Position numbers and translations under genes: made by a program
Notes under the pieces: generated by a model
What the model saw: the letters and a program-made list of their open reading frames with translations, nothing else
The model's database searches: none
What the model was told of the DNA's origin: nothing
Part shown: positions 53,855-63,500 of the stretch, piece by piece
Layout of the letters: every line of letters starts with the position of its first letter
Numbering within the stretch: the stretch's first letter is position 1
NCBI RefSeq assembly: GCF_008086345.1
Contig: NZ_CP043006.1
Coordinates: 3,718,032-3,782,031 of the forward strand
Origin: Chitinophaga sp. XS-30
Lineage (GTDB): Bacteria; Bacteroidota; Bacteroidia; Chitinophagales; Chitinophagaceae
DNA length: 64,000 bases
Direction of reading: 5' to 3'

Positions 53855-55369
53855 ATGAAGCAACTATTCATATATACGATCCTGTTAGGCTGTCTGCTCC
53901 AGACAAGCTGCGAAAAATTGCTGGATATTGATTCCAGTCATGCCGTATCCGAAAAGAATTTCTGGAACTCGCATGAAGATACCCGTACGGCGCTGATCAG
54001 CGTGTACGGCCTGATGCGGGCTGCCCTGGCAGATAACAATGCTTTCTGGATGTACGGGGAACTGCGGCAGGGCGACTTTACCGCCATTCAGCGGCAGGAC
54101 CTGAAGGCCATCATCCGCGGGGATCTCAGGGCACAATACCCCCTGCTGCAATCACTCTCCAACTGGCGCCGTTTTTATGCGGTGATCAATGCCGCGAATA
54201 TGTTCCTCGAACATGTTGGCGAGGTGAAAGCGCGTGATCCCAAATATACCGATCAGAATATGCGGGTGGACATCGCGCAGATGCGGTTCATGCGCGCTTA
54301 TACCTATTTCTGCCTGGTGACGGTTTGGGGAGATGTTCCCCTGATCACCGCTTCGCATGACGGGGTATTCACGAACAAACCGCGGGAAAAGCAGGAAACG
54401 GTACTGGCATTCATCGAAAAAGAAATGCTCCAGTCCGCCGAAGACCTACCTTACCGCTACAGTGCAGATGATCCTCAGCAGCTGGGCAACTACTACAATG
54501 AAAGCAATGCCCGCTGGATGGGAACACTGGCCCGCAAACTCACGGCATATGCCATGCTGGCCCACGTAGCGGCCTGGCAGGGCAAATATGTGGATGCCTC
54601 CGTGTACGGGCGTTTTGTGCTGGACAATTACGGCAAGGCCGGCAGCTTTTATCTCAGCACGGAGGACCTGACGCGCAGAGGCGGATATTTTCACTGGAAA
54701 CAGCATAATCACATCCTCGGGTTCAATTTCGACTGGGGACATGTGGATGCCTCTTTCTCCGGGCACCTCGAAGAACTGAGCCTTGCCCGCCCCGTGATCA
54801 ACAAAGCGTTACCGGACATTTACATCCCCAAGGACACCATCCTCTCCGTATTTGACCAGCCGCTGGACGAGCGTTTCAGTCTGGATACCCTCACCGGCGC
54901 GCCCACATCCCAGCGGTATTTCACCAGCTTTTCCAGCCAGGTGCCCATTTTCAGCAAGGTCAAGGAGATACAGGACGGCGGCACCACTGATCCATCCTTC
55001 CGCATCTATTCCAGTTCCATCCTCGTTACCCGTCTGGAGAATATCACGCTCCTGCAGGCAGAAGCGCTGGCGGTGATCGGCCAGCGGCAGGGGGCTATTG
55101 ACCTCCTGAACACGATCCGGGACCTCCGCAGGATCAAAAAGTATGATGCGGCCACAGAGGGCGACCTGATCGACGCTATTTTCCGTGAACGCCGCAAAGA
55201 GCTGATGGGAGAGGGCTGGCGCTGGTTCGACCTGATCAGGCTGCAGAAGATCAAGCAGGACGACCCTGCATTCCTGGAGCTGATCCGCAATGGCGGCATC
55301 TACTGGCCGGTTGCCAATGAAGTGCTGACGCAGAATCCTCTCATCAAACAGAATCCCTACTGGCAATGA
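53855..55369 (+). CDS. SusD/RagB-like lipoprotein
   Basis: A 504-residue SusD-family lipoprotein with Cys19 (LQTSC). Core signatures: VDIAQMRFMRAYTYFCLVTV followed by WGDVPL, and the C-terminal FRERRKELMGEGWRWFDLIR box; ends NPYWQ. It lies one base after SusC and overlaps the FAS1-CBM6 gene by 4 bases (ATGA), so the three are translationally coupled. Sequence differs from the three SusD proteins of the minus-strand and first loci. Confidence 0.95.
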   Translation: MKQLFIYTILLGCLLQTSCEKLLDIDSSHAVSEKNFWNSHEDTRTALISVYGLMRAALADNNAFWMYGELRQGDFTAIQRQDLKAIIRGDLRAQYPLLQSLSNWRRFYAVINAANMFLEHVGEVKARDPKYTDQNMRVDIAQMRFMRAYTYFCLVTVWGDVPLITASHDGVFTNKPREKQETVLAFIEKEMLQSAEDLPYRYSADDPQQLGNYYNESNARWMGTLARKLTAYAMLAHVAAWQGKYVDASVYGRFVLDNYGKAGSFYLSTEDLTRRGGYFHWKQHNHILGFNFDWGHVDASFSGHLEELSLARPVINKALPDIYIPKDTILSVFDQPLDERFSLDTLTGAPTSQRYFTSFSSQVPIFSKVKEIQDGGTTDPSFRIYSSSILVTRLENITLLQAEALAVIGQRQGAIDLLNTIRDLRRIKKYDAATEGDLIDAIFRERRKELMGEGWRWFDLIRLQKIKQDDPAFLELIRNGGIYWPVANEVLTQNPLIKQNPYWQ

Positions 55370-56976
55370 TAAAAACTGATAAAGTTATGCGCAACATAAA
55401 AATGCTCACCGGCCTGTTCATTACCTGTTCTTTAACGGGACTGTTGTACACCGGATGCAAAAAAGACAAGGGTTTTTATGCGTATGAAAACCAGTTGAAA
55501 ACCTTTGACGGCAATATTTATGAATTCCTCGAATCCCAGCACCAGTACGATTCCTTCCTGCTGGCGGTAAACCGGGTAGCACTGGATGACAGCCTGCGTA
55601 CCGGCGCCTATACGGTATTTGCACCGGCGGATGTGAGTTTCAACCAGGCGATAGAAAGCATGAATACGCTTCGCAACATGCAGGACCGCCCGCAAATGCA
55701 CATTGGTACCGTGCCGCTGGAGCAGCTGGATTCGCTGGTTTGCCGGTACATCGTCAGAGGCGTGGTCCGGGCGGACAGTATGCTGTTCCAGGACGGGCTG
55801 ACATTGCCGGCGGTACGGTATGCCTACCCCATGCATGGCAAGCTCACCTATACGGATGCTGAAGGCCATGTAAAGGGCGGTCCCGGCGTCATCCGCTTCA
55901 GCGATACCAAAGGGGTGATCTATACCAACCGCTGGAGCACCGCTACGACCATGGCCATAGATATCAGTACCACTAACGGCATAGTGAACATCCTCGAAAA
56001 GGATCACATGTTCGGCTTCGATGAATTCATCCGCAGGATGAACCCCACCAACTCCAGCCCATGGGGTGAATATCCGTTCTTTATCCCCGGTGTCATCGGC
56101 TTTGAACAGTTCGACCGCGGCGGTGCGAGAGTGGCGTACCACGACTTTTCGCTGGACAACAAAGGCGGTCAATTCCGCCCCGCGGAGTATGTAGACATTA
56201 CGAACTCCGAGGAAGGCGGCATGAAAGTAGGCTGGACGGAAACGGATGAATGGATGAAATACACCGTTCAGGTAACGGAAACCGGTGCTTACACCTTTAT
56301 TCTCCGGTACGGCAGTCCAAATAACGACGGCCGCATTCACCTTGAGCTGGATGACAAACTGGTGATCGGCAGTCATATTATGATGACCTCATCCGGTGGG
56401 TACAACCAGTTCAAAGACATCTCCACAACCGTTAACCTGACCGAAGGAAGGCATGTGCTGAAGATATATTACGACTTCGCCAATTTCGATCTCCGCTTTA
56501 TGAAATTCCTTCCGGTGGGCCGTCCGCTGCCCATTCCCGGGCTGATCACGCTGGAAGACTTCATGCCCGGCGGTGAAGGCGTGGGATACCATGACAATAA
56601 TTCCGGCAATAACGGGAATCATTACAGAAGGGATGAAGGCGTGGATATTGACGTCACGAAAAATGACGGCGGCGGTTATCACATTGGCTGGACGGAAGGG
56701 GGAGAATGGATGAAATACAGTGTGGATGTGAAAACAACCGGTTTCTACAATATCTATACCCTTGCAGGCACGCCTAACAACAACCGGAGGTTCCGCATAG
56801 AATTCAACGGCGAGAATGTGACCGGTACAGTGGTGGTGCCCAATACAGGGGATTACAACAGACGGGTCAACATTGTTAACACGGTGCACCTGGAAAAAGG
56901 CCCGCAGGAAATGCTTTTTTATATAGAAGACGGAGGCTTTGATGTGAAGCATATCACCATCCGGCCATTGAATTAA
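55366..56976 (+). CDS. FAS1 domain plus two CBM6-like domains, surface lipoprotein
   Basis: A 536-residue lipoprotein (lipobox LLYTGC, Cys31 counted from this start). Residues about 45-220 are a fasciclin (FAS1) domain (LRTGAYTVFAPADVSFNQAI; closing NGIVNILEKDHMF). Two CBM6-like beta-sandwiches follow, about 240-385 and 388-536: each repeats a VGYHD/VAYHD opening, a GWTEGGEWMKYSVDV-type motif and a closing RFMKF or KHITI strand. FAS1 domains mediate adhesion; CBM6 binds beta-glucans, xylans or agarose-type ends. In this place the protein is probably a surface glycan-binding partner of the SusC/D above. The start overlaps the SusD stop; ATG at 55387 is an alternative. Confidence 0.85.
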   Translation: MIKTDKVMRNIKMLTGLFITCSLTGLLYTGCKKDKGFYAYENQLKTFDGNIYEFLESQHQYDSFLLAVNRVALDDSLRTGAYTVFAPADVSFNQAIESMNTLRNMQDRPQMHIGTVPLEQLDSLVCRYIVRGVVRADSMLFQDGLTLPAVRYAYPMHGKLTYTDAEGHVKGGPGVIRFSDTKGVIYTNRWSTATTMAIDISTTNGIVNILEKDHMFGFDEFIRRMNPTNSSPWGEYPFFIPGVIGFEQFDRGGARVAYHDFSLDNKGGQFRPAEYVDITNSEEGGMKVGWTETDEWMKYTVQVTETGAYTFILRYGSPNNDGRIHLELDDKLVIGSHIMMTSSGGYNQFKDISTTVNLTEGRHVLKIYYDFANFDLRFMKFLPVGRPLPIPGLITLEDFMPGGEGVGYHDNNSGNNGNHYRRDEGVDIDVTKNDGGGYHIGWTEGGEWMKYSVDVKTTGFYNIYTLAGTPNNNRRFRIEFNGENVTGTVVVPNTGDYNRRVNIVNTVHLEKGPQEMLFYIEDGGFDVKHITIRPLN

Positions 56977-56998
56977 CAGCCCATCTTAAAATACGATC

Positions 56999-58042
56999 AT
57001 GCAAAGGAAAACAGTAACGGTATTAATAGTGGTATTGGCATTGGCCGCCTGCAGGAAGTGGGCGCCGGATGACCTAGACTACCTGAGCCCCCGTGCGGTG
57101 TACAACCAGAAAGTGTTCAGTCCGGTTATGGGCCGTACAACGTTGTACGCGCAGATCTTCAATACAGATAATTCCAGCACACCCATTCAGTTCAAAATGA
57201 CGAATGTGCGGTACAAGACAACCGGCGAGCCAACGACAGACCTTGCAACGCCGGTAGAGGTCCTGGTCTGGAAGCAGGCTTATAACGGGGAAGAAAAATC
57301 CATTGCGGAGATAGATGCGAAAAGGGTAGTGGAAACGCATCCCGCCTGGGAGATCCGCCCCAATTCCGGCGAGTTCATCCTTTGGGCGGCAGCGGACAAT
57401 TCCGTGCTGCGGGAGCAGCCGGATTCCGGTTACCTGTTCGATGTGGAAGCATCCAATTCAGGCGGGAAGAATGTTTATACAGATCTGGCGGTGATGCCTT
57501 ACCGGGAGCAGCCGTATTCTCCCTATGAATACGATCCCGTCACCGGGCTTCAGCGCGCGAATTACCCTAACCCTTCCGACTCTTCCGTGTACAAACTGAT
57601 CTACAACAACCCGGGCGTGCAGAACGTCACCGACGACGAAACGAACCTGGCCCTGCGTAATGACAGCATCCGTGTCTTATTCCGCAGGAAAGGCGATGGC
57701 AGCTCGCTCACCTTCAAGTTCATGGACAAGGATTCCATGGCCATCGATCCGGCCAAATTCAACAGGACGGCCTGGGATACGCTGGTGCACGGCTTCAACC
57801 GGGTGACCACCAAAACGGAAGTACGTTACGATGTGGCTTACCCCATCCCGTTGGTCCGTTACCGGACGCGGTACACGAACGGGGACGGATCACAGGCATA
57901 TGTGAAGTTCATCTGGGACCGCATCGGTTTCGGGAATATCCGGGAAACCTGTTCCATCGATCTCAACTTTTCCATTTTCCGGAAAGGCGACTGGGAGGTC
58001 ATATTCTTTTTCCAGCATAACCCGAGGTTCCGCGACGAATAA
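56999..58042 (+). CDS. DUF5007-like lipoprotein
   Basis: A 347-residue lipoprotein (Cys18 in ALAAC). The opening RKWAPDDLDYLSPRAVYNQK matches, from memory, the DUF5007 family of Bacteroidota surface proteins found beside FAS1 and SusC/D genes. The rest is beta-rich (SPVMGRTTLYAQIFNTDNSS, VRYDVAYPIPLVRYRTRYTN) and ends in a basic-aromatic tail. No catalytic motif. Its place, 22 bases after the FAS1-CBM6 gene and 14 before the next SusC, suggests one long surface-protein operon. Function unknown. Confidence 0.68.
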   Translation: MQRKTVTVLIVVLALAACRKWAPDDLDYLSPRAVYNQKVFSPVMGRTTLYAQIFNTDNSSTPIQFKMTNVRYKTTGEPTTDLATPVEVLVWKQAYNGEEKSIAEIDAKRVVETHPAWEIRPNSGEFILWAAADNSVLREQPDSGYLFDVEASNSGGKNVYTDLAVMPYREQPYSPYEYDPVTGLQRANYPNPSDSSVYKLIYNNPGVQNVTDDETNLALRNDSIRVLFRRKGDGSSLTFKFMDKDSMAIDPAKFNRTAWDTLVHGFNRVTTKTEVRYDVAYPIPLVRYRTRYTNGDGSQAYVKFIWDRIGFGNIRETCSIDLNFSIFRKGDWEVIFFFQHNPRFRDE

Positions 58043-58056
58043 ATACAATCACTGTA

Positions 58057-61000
58057 ATGATAAACTCTACACTCATGAAATTTCCAGGTATTGCCGGCTT
58101 GATGCTATGTATGCTGTTTTGCACCATGTTGCAGGCCCAGACGCCGGCCAGGATCCAGGTAAAAGGTGTGATCAGGGATGCCGAAACCAACGAGCCGCTC
58201 GTGGGCGTGAGCATCCAGGAAGGAACGCCGCCCAAACCGGTTGGCGTAACGAACGAGAACGGCGTTTTCTCTGTGACGGTACCTGCGAACGGTATTCTGC
58301 TGTTCCGCTACATCGGCTTTTCCGACTATAAGGTCAAGGTCAACAATAAAAGAGAGATCAACATCCGGCTGACCGTGAATGAGAACAAGCTCAGTGAAAC
58401 GGTGATCATCGGTTATCAGCGCAAAACGCGCGAGACCACTACCGGCTCTGCCGTGAAGATCAGCGGGAAGGACCTGCAGGATATCCCCGTTTCCAATGTG
58501 GAGCAGCTGCTGCAGGGCCGTGTGCCGGGCCTCAACATCCAGAATAATACGGGTACTCCCGGCGGGCGCGGAATGATACAGATCCGCGGCCTGTCCAATA
58601 TCGATGTAAAAGGGAATGGTAATGATGCATTTTTATCGCCTACTTCTCCTTTGTACGTGATAGATGGTGTGCCGATAGAAGCGGATGCCAATTTTGAATA
58701 CGGCTATCAGTCGGTAGGCCCCGGTGTAAGCCCGCTGTCGCTCATTCCGCAGGAAGACATCGAAAGCATGGAGATATTGAAAGATGCCCAGGCTACGGCG
58801 CTGTACGGCTCCAGGGCCGCCTACGGCGTGATCCTCATCACTACCCGCCGCGGCAGCTCACAGGTGCCCCGTGTGCGCTATACCGGCAACTTCTTCGTGA
58901 ACACACCGCCAAAGCTCCGCGAAACCATCGGCGGTGTGGAGGAAAGACGCCTGCGGATCAACCAGATCTACAACAGCAAGAATATGGATGATATCTACCG
59001 CATCTCTACCACCCCTTTTCTTGCTGACAGCCTGAACCCTTATTACAACAACTCCACCAACTGGCAGGATATTTTTTACCAGACCACCTTCAACCAGTCC
59101 CACAACGCGAATATCAGCGGCGGTGATCCCAAATTCAATTACAAGGTAGACCTTGGTTATTATCATGAAGAAGGCGTGATCCGCAACACGGGTTTCGACC
59201 GGTATTCCATCAACACCAATATGCTGTACCAGCCTACGCCGAAGCTCCGGGTGCTGACCACGCTTTCCACCCAGGTGGGCAAACGGAACAAGGGGGATGG
59301 CAACGGGCTTATACAGAACGGCGTGTCCAGCAATGCCAATGCGTCCTCGCTGCTGCCTGGCCCTTCGTTTTACCAAAGCACATCTTCCGTTTTGTCCGCG
59401 TTAGGCACCGAGAATGACAATAAAACGGCGAATTTACGGACGAGCATAGACATCAACTACCAGTTCGTTCCCGGTTTGAATGCCGCTACTTTCCTGAGTT
59501 ACGACTATTCCTCCAATACGGAAGACCGGTTTACGCCTGCCGCGGCGCGTAACGATTTTTCCCAGGTGTATGCGTATAACGACCGGAAATTCACGCTCAG
59601 CAACCGTAACATGCTGTCTTATTTTCATTCGCTGAAAGAGAAGCACAACTTTTATGTGGCGGTATTCAACGAGATACAGAACCGTGGCTTCCAGGGGCAG
59701 CTGATACAGCAGGAGAAAACACCGAACGATCAGTACCGTGGCCCGCTGGGGTTTGACGGTTGGGCATCACGCGGCGGCGGGTTGCTGGATAATTACAGCA
59801 AAGGGCATATTGCTTCATTTGCCGGTACTTTCAGCTACAACTACAAGCAGAAATATGTGCTGGATGCCAGCTACCGGCTGGATGGCTCTTCCGGCAGCGG
59901 TTTCGAAGACCCCTATTCCAAAAATCCCTCCATCGGCCTGCGCTGGAATTACAACAAGGAAAAACTCTTTGAGAACAGCTCCTGGCTTACCTATGGCTCT
60001 ATCCGCGGCAGCTGGGGGCAGAACATCGTGCCCTCCGGCGATATCTTCGCCATCTATGGTACGTACGACCCGCGGGGAACGTACAACGCTAATCCCCGCC
60101 TGGGCATCAACTTCGGGCAGCTGCCCAATACCTATCTGAAACCTACCACCACCACGCAGTATAACTTCGGGCTGGAAACCGGTTTGTTCAACAGCCGCAT
60201 CGAGGTACTGTTCGATGCTTACTACAAGACCGTAAAGAACCTGCTTCGCAATAAATCCGTATCCAATATGACCGGTTTTGATTTCATCACTACGAATGAA
60301 ACATCGCTGATCAATTACGGGTATGAGCTGATGCTGACCTTTCGTCCCCTGCCGCCTACTGCTGCCGTGAACTGGACGGTCTCTGTCAATGGCGCCATCA
60401 ACAAGGACATCCTCACCAGCCTGCCTGACGGTGCAAGACAGCTGGTACAGTTTGATAATAACAATTCCCAGCACATCCTGTACCGCGTGGGCCGTAATTC
60501 GCTCACCAATTACCTCTTCAAAACGAATGGCGTGTACGGATCGGACAAGGATGTTCCGGTAGATCCGGCAACCGGCCTGCCTTACCGGAATGGCGGCGGC
60601 ACCAACTACTTCCGCGCGGGAGATCCCATCTGGCTGGATGTGGATGGCGATTATATCCTTACTAATAACGACTATATCGCGGCGGGCAATTCCCAGCCGG
60701 TGATCACCGGCGGGTTGCAGTCCAACCTCAACTGGAAGAGTTTTTCCTTCAATCTCAGCGCTTCCTACACGGCCATCAGGGATATCCTGAACAATGCGCT
60801 GGCCGAAAGGATGCAGTTCCTCGGTGATCCCTACAATCCCAGGGCTGTAGTGGATTTCAGCACCGTGGATTACTGGAAAGGGGCAGGCAGCAATGCCGCA
60901 TATCCCAATCCCTTTGACTATGTGCGCTATTCCCAGATCAGGCCTTACCGTTATGATCAGACGCTGATACAGGAAGACGGTTCCTATTTCAAGATCAATA

Positions 61001-61209
61001 CCATTTCAGTGGCTTACCTGGTGGACAGGACATTCACGCAACGTTATGGCCTGAACTCGGTGCGTCTCTATCTGTCCAGCAACAACGTGGCGACCTTTTC
61101 CAGCTACAGCGGTCCCAATCCGGAGAATGTTTCCGCGCTGGGGCGCGACCAGTCCGGCGGATACCCGATACCGCGTTCCTATAACATTGGCCTGAACGTA
61201 GAATTTTAA
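58057..61209 (+). CDS. SusC-like TonB-dependent transporter with regulatory-like domain
   Basis: A 1050-residue SusC-type transporter with the standard architecture: signal peptide, carboxypeptidase-regulatory-like domain at about 33-112 (VKGVIRDAETNEPLVGVSIQ), plug (NVEQLLQGRVPGLNIQNNTG, EILKDAQATALYGSRAAYGV) and barrel ending NVEF. No STN domain, so it is not coupled to a FecR. ATG at 58075 (MKFPGIAG) is an equally good start. It belongs to the second SusC/D pair of the plus-strand cluster, with SusD 17 bases downstream. Confidence 0.96.
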   Translation: MINSTLMKFPGIAGLMLCMLFCTMLQAQTPARIQVKGVIRDAETNEPLVGVSIQEGTPPKPVGVTNENGVFSVTVPANGILLFRYIGFSDYKVKVNNKREINIRLTVNENKLSETVIIGYQRKTRETTTGSAVKISGKDLQDIPVSNVEQLLQGRVPGLNIQNNTGTPGGRGMIQIRGLSNIDVKGNGNDAFLSPTSPLYVIDGVPIEADANFEYGYQSVGPGVSPLSLIPQEDIESMEILKDAQATALYGSRAAYGVILITTRRGSSQVPRVRYTGNFFVNTPPKLRETIGGVEERRLRINQIYNSKNMDDIYRISTTPFLADSLNPYYNNSTNWQDIFYQTTFNQSHNANISGGDPKFNYKVDLGYYHEEGVIRNTGFDRYSINTNMLYQPTPKLRVLTTLSTQVGKRNKGDGNGLIQNGVSSNANASSLLPGPSFYQSTSSVLSALGTENDNKTANLRTSIDINYQFVPGLNAATFLSYDYSSNTEDRFTPAAARNDFSQVYAYNDRKFTLSNRNMLSYFHSLKEKHNFYVAVFNEIQNRGFQGQLIQQEKTPNDQYRGPLGFDGWASRGGGLLDNYSKGHIASFAGTFSYNYKQKYVLDASYRLDGSSGSGFEDPYSKNPSIGLRWNYNKEKLFENSSWLTYGSIRGSWGQNIVPSGDIFAIYGTYDPRGTYNANPRLGINFGQLPNTYLKPTTTTQYNFGLETGLFNSRIEVLFDAYYKTVKNLLRNKSVSNMTGFDFITTNETSLINYGYELMLTFRPLPPTAAVNWTVSVNGAINKDILTSLPDGARQLVQFDNNNSQHILYRVGRNSLTNYLFKTNGVYGSDKDVPVDPATGLPYRNGGGTNYFRAGDPIWLDVDGDYILTNNDYIAAGNSQPVITGGLQSNLNWKSFSFNLSASYTAIRDILNNALAERMQFLGDPYNPRAVVDFSTVDYWKGAGSNAAYPNPFDYVRYSQIRPYRYDQTLIQEDGSYFKINTISVAYLVDRTFTQRYGLNSVRLYLSSNNVATFSSYSGPNPENVSALGRDQSGGYPIPRSYNIGLNVEF

Positions 61210-61226
61210 TCATTAAAGCATTGCAT

Positions 61227-62756
61227 ATGTTTCGCAGGATACTATATATCACGGCATTACTCACGCTCCCGGCATTGCACGGGTGCAAGAAATTCCTGGA
61301 TGTAAAACCGCTGGACCGTTTGTCCGGCAACGCATTCTTTCAGACGCCGGAGGATGTGGAGCAGAACGCCTGGGATATCTACGGCCTGTTCCGCGATGCT
61401 ACCGGCTCCTGCCCGTTGTTTGCCGCTGCCGGTGAGCTGAGGGCCGGTATGCTCGGAGAGTCCCCGCAGAAGAATGACGGGAACGACCGTACGTTCATCG
61501 GTGTGATTGCCCAGAACGATCTGATGAATGTGGTGTACACGCCATCCGGGAAAGGATTCTGGGATATTTTCAGATTCAACCGGATGATGGACTGGAAGCC
61601 TTATTACCGCATCATCCAGGCCAGCAATATCCTGCACTATGAATTGACCCGCCGTGAAATACCGGGCCTTTCGCCCGATGATGTGCGCAAATACCAGGCG
61701 GAGGCAGTGTTCATGCGTTGCCTGACCTACTTCATCATGGTAAGGATCTGGGGCGATGTGCCGTACTTCACCACGGCCTATCATGAAACGCCGCTGCCGC
61801 GTGAAAAGATGACGGTGGTAGTGAATAAATGCATCGAAGAGCTGAACGCTGTGAAAGACGATCTGCCCTGGACCTTTACGGACCCGGCTTTCCGCGGCGC
61901 CCGTGCCAGCAGGGGAGCGGCGCTGGCGCTTATCATGGAGCTGAGTATGTGGAACGCGGGATTCGACAAGGCGAACGCCCGGAAATATTATGAAGGCACC
62001 GCCGCCGCCGGAAAAGAACTGGAGGAAAGCGATGCCTACCGGTTGCTGCCCATTGAGGAATCCTTCACCATCTTTAAAGGCCGCTCCGAAGAAAGCCTTT
62101 TCGATATCGTGATCAATTCCAACTACGGGGAAACCCTGGGCGAGAAATGGAATGATCTCTCCGAGTTCGTTACGCACTGGCCTTATAAACGCCCTGCTGC
62201 CACACACCAGTACAGCTTCGCTTTCATCCGCGCAGAGCATTTGCGCCGCCTGTATCCCGCAGGCGTGCCGGATGCCCGCACGGAAATGTGGTTCGATGCG
62301 CAGATGTACGCCAACGATGGCACATTCCTTTTCCTCAAGTACAGCAGTGTGCACGAACAGGGTAATGCCGATGTGAATGTGGACAATGATCTGATCATCC
62401 TGCGGTACGCCGGAGCTATCCTCATCTATGCCGAGGCATTGGCGGAGATCGGGGAGGACGATGAAGCGATCCGCCTGCTGAACCTCATCCGCGCACGCGC
62501 ACGTACAGCGCTCTACCAGGGCGGTGGAGGGCCGCAGCTCAAGGAAGCCGTTTTTGCCGAAAGAGTGAAAGAGCTGATGATGGAAGGGCATTATTACTTC
62601 GATCTGGTGCGCACCGGCAGGGTAATGAGCTCACAGTGGTGTTTCTATCCGCTTACGCAGGCGCAATTCGAGAACGGTGGATGGACCTGGCCGCTAAGCC
62701 CCGCCGCACTCGATAATAATCCTTATATGCAATTGAATAATTATTGGTTACGATAA
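61227..62756 (+). CDS. SusD/RagB-like lipoprotein
   Basis: A 509-residue SusD-family lipoprotein, Cys20 (LHGC). Core: YQAEAVFMRCLTYFIMVRIWG in which the RxLxYF...WGDVP pattern is typical, and VFAERVKELMMEGHYYFDLV near the C-terminus; ends NNYWLR. An in-frame TTG two codons earlier is not needed; the ATG at 61227 is taken. It is followed by a FAS1 lipoprotein after 10 bases, the same gene order as in the first half of this cluster. Confidence 0.95.
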   Translation: MFRRILYITALLTLPALHGCKKFLDVKPLDRLSGNAFFQTPEDVEQNAWDIYGLFRDATGSCPLFAAAGELRAGMLGESPQKNDGNDRTFIGVIAQNDLMNVVYTPSGKGFWDIFRFNRMMDWKPYYRIIQASNILHYELTRREIPGLSPDDVRKYQAEAVFMRCLTYFIMVRIWGDVPYFTTAYHETPLPREKMTVVVNKCIEELNAVKDDLPWTFTDPAFRGARASRGAALALIMELSMWNAGFDKANARKYYEGTAAAGKELEESDAYRLLPIEESFTIFKGRSEESLFDIVINSNYGETLGEKWNDLSEFVTHWPYKRPAATHQYSFAFIRAEHLRRLYPAGVPDARTEMWFDAQMYANDGTFLFLKYSSVHEQGNADVNVDNDLIILRYAGAILIYAEALAEIGEDDEAIRLLNLIRARARTALYQGGGGPQLKEAVFAERVKELMMEGHYYFDLVRTGRVMSSQWCFYPLTQAQFENGGWTWPLSPAALDNNPYMQLNNYWLR

Positions 62757-62766
62757 AACATATTTT

Positions 62767-63483
62767 ATGCAGCAGATCAACAGGCTACATGTGTTAACGG
62801 TTTTACTGGGCATCCTCGTCTGGATGAGCGCCTGTAAGAAAGATGAGTATTACCGGGACTCGGGTGTGCATGATCCGAATTTCAAAGGCACCACCATGGA
62901 TTATCTCGATGCCGTTCCTTTTCATTTTGACAGTGTGGCGGCAATCGCCAGGCTTGCCGGAATGGAAGACGTTTTCGGCAATGATACGCTCACCTTCTTT
63001 TCCCCGACCGACCGTTGTATCGGCCGGCTGGTGAAGCGGATGAATATCGATCTGTATGCATTGGGATACGATACGGTAGTGAACCTGGAGGATGTGCCAT
63101 CCGCTATCTGGAGCCAGTACCTGCAGCGCTATATGTTCCATGGCGCCAATCAGCTGAAGGACTATCCGCAGATCGATTATAACCTGCGCTCCATATATCC
63201 CGGCCAGGGTTACCTCTCCTGGAACAAAACAGCGATGAACATCGGGGTGATCTATAATGATGACAATGGTGTGAAGTACGTAGGCTACCGCCAGCTATCC
63301 ATCGCCTATATTCCCAATCCGGCGCGGCCGCTGGATAACTGGAACCGTACGGACGTAGCGTCCAGCAATATCCTCACCTACAACGGTGCGGTGCATGTGC
63401 TGCGGGATGACCATAACTATTTCGGATGGGACTACGGCAAGTTTCTGGCCGATATGAAAGCAGCCCTGGATACTGAAGACTGA
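62767..63483 (+). CDS. FAS1 (fasciclin) lipoprotein
   Basis: A 238-residue lipoprotein (Cys23 in WMSAC) with one fasciclin domain over about residues 45-220: LTFFSPTDRCIGRLVKRMNI and the closing ILTYNGAVHVLRDDHNYFGW. Unlike the FAS1 protein at 55366 it has no CBM6 domains. It lies 10 bases after SusD and 17 before the TIG-containing lipoprotein. Probably a surface adhesion or scaffold partner of the pair; exact role unknown. Confidence 0.85.
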   Translation: MQQINRLHVLTVLLGILVWMSACKKDEYYRDSGVHDPNFKGTTMDYLDAVPFHFDSVAAIARLAGMEDVFGNDTLTFFSPTDRCIGRLVKRMNIDLYALGYDTVVNLEDVPSAIWSQYLQRYMFHGANQLKDYPQIDYNLRSIYPGQGYLSWNKTAMNIGVIYNDDNGVKYVGYRQLSIAYIPNPARPLDNWNRTDVASSNILTYNGAVHVLRDDHNYFGWDYGKFLADMKAALDTED

Positions 63484-63500
63484 TAAAACTGAAAATACGC

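Noticed and set aside
61257..62591. 444-codon minus-strand frame
   Set aside because: Antisense shadow of a SusD gene with complete family motifs.
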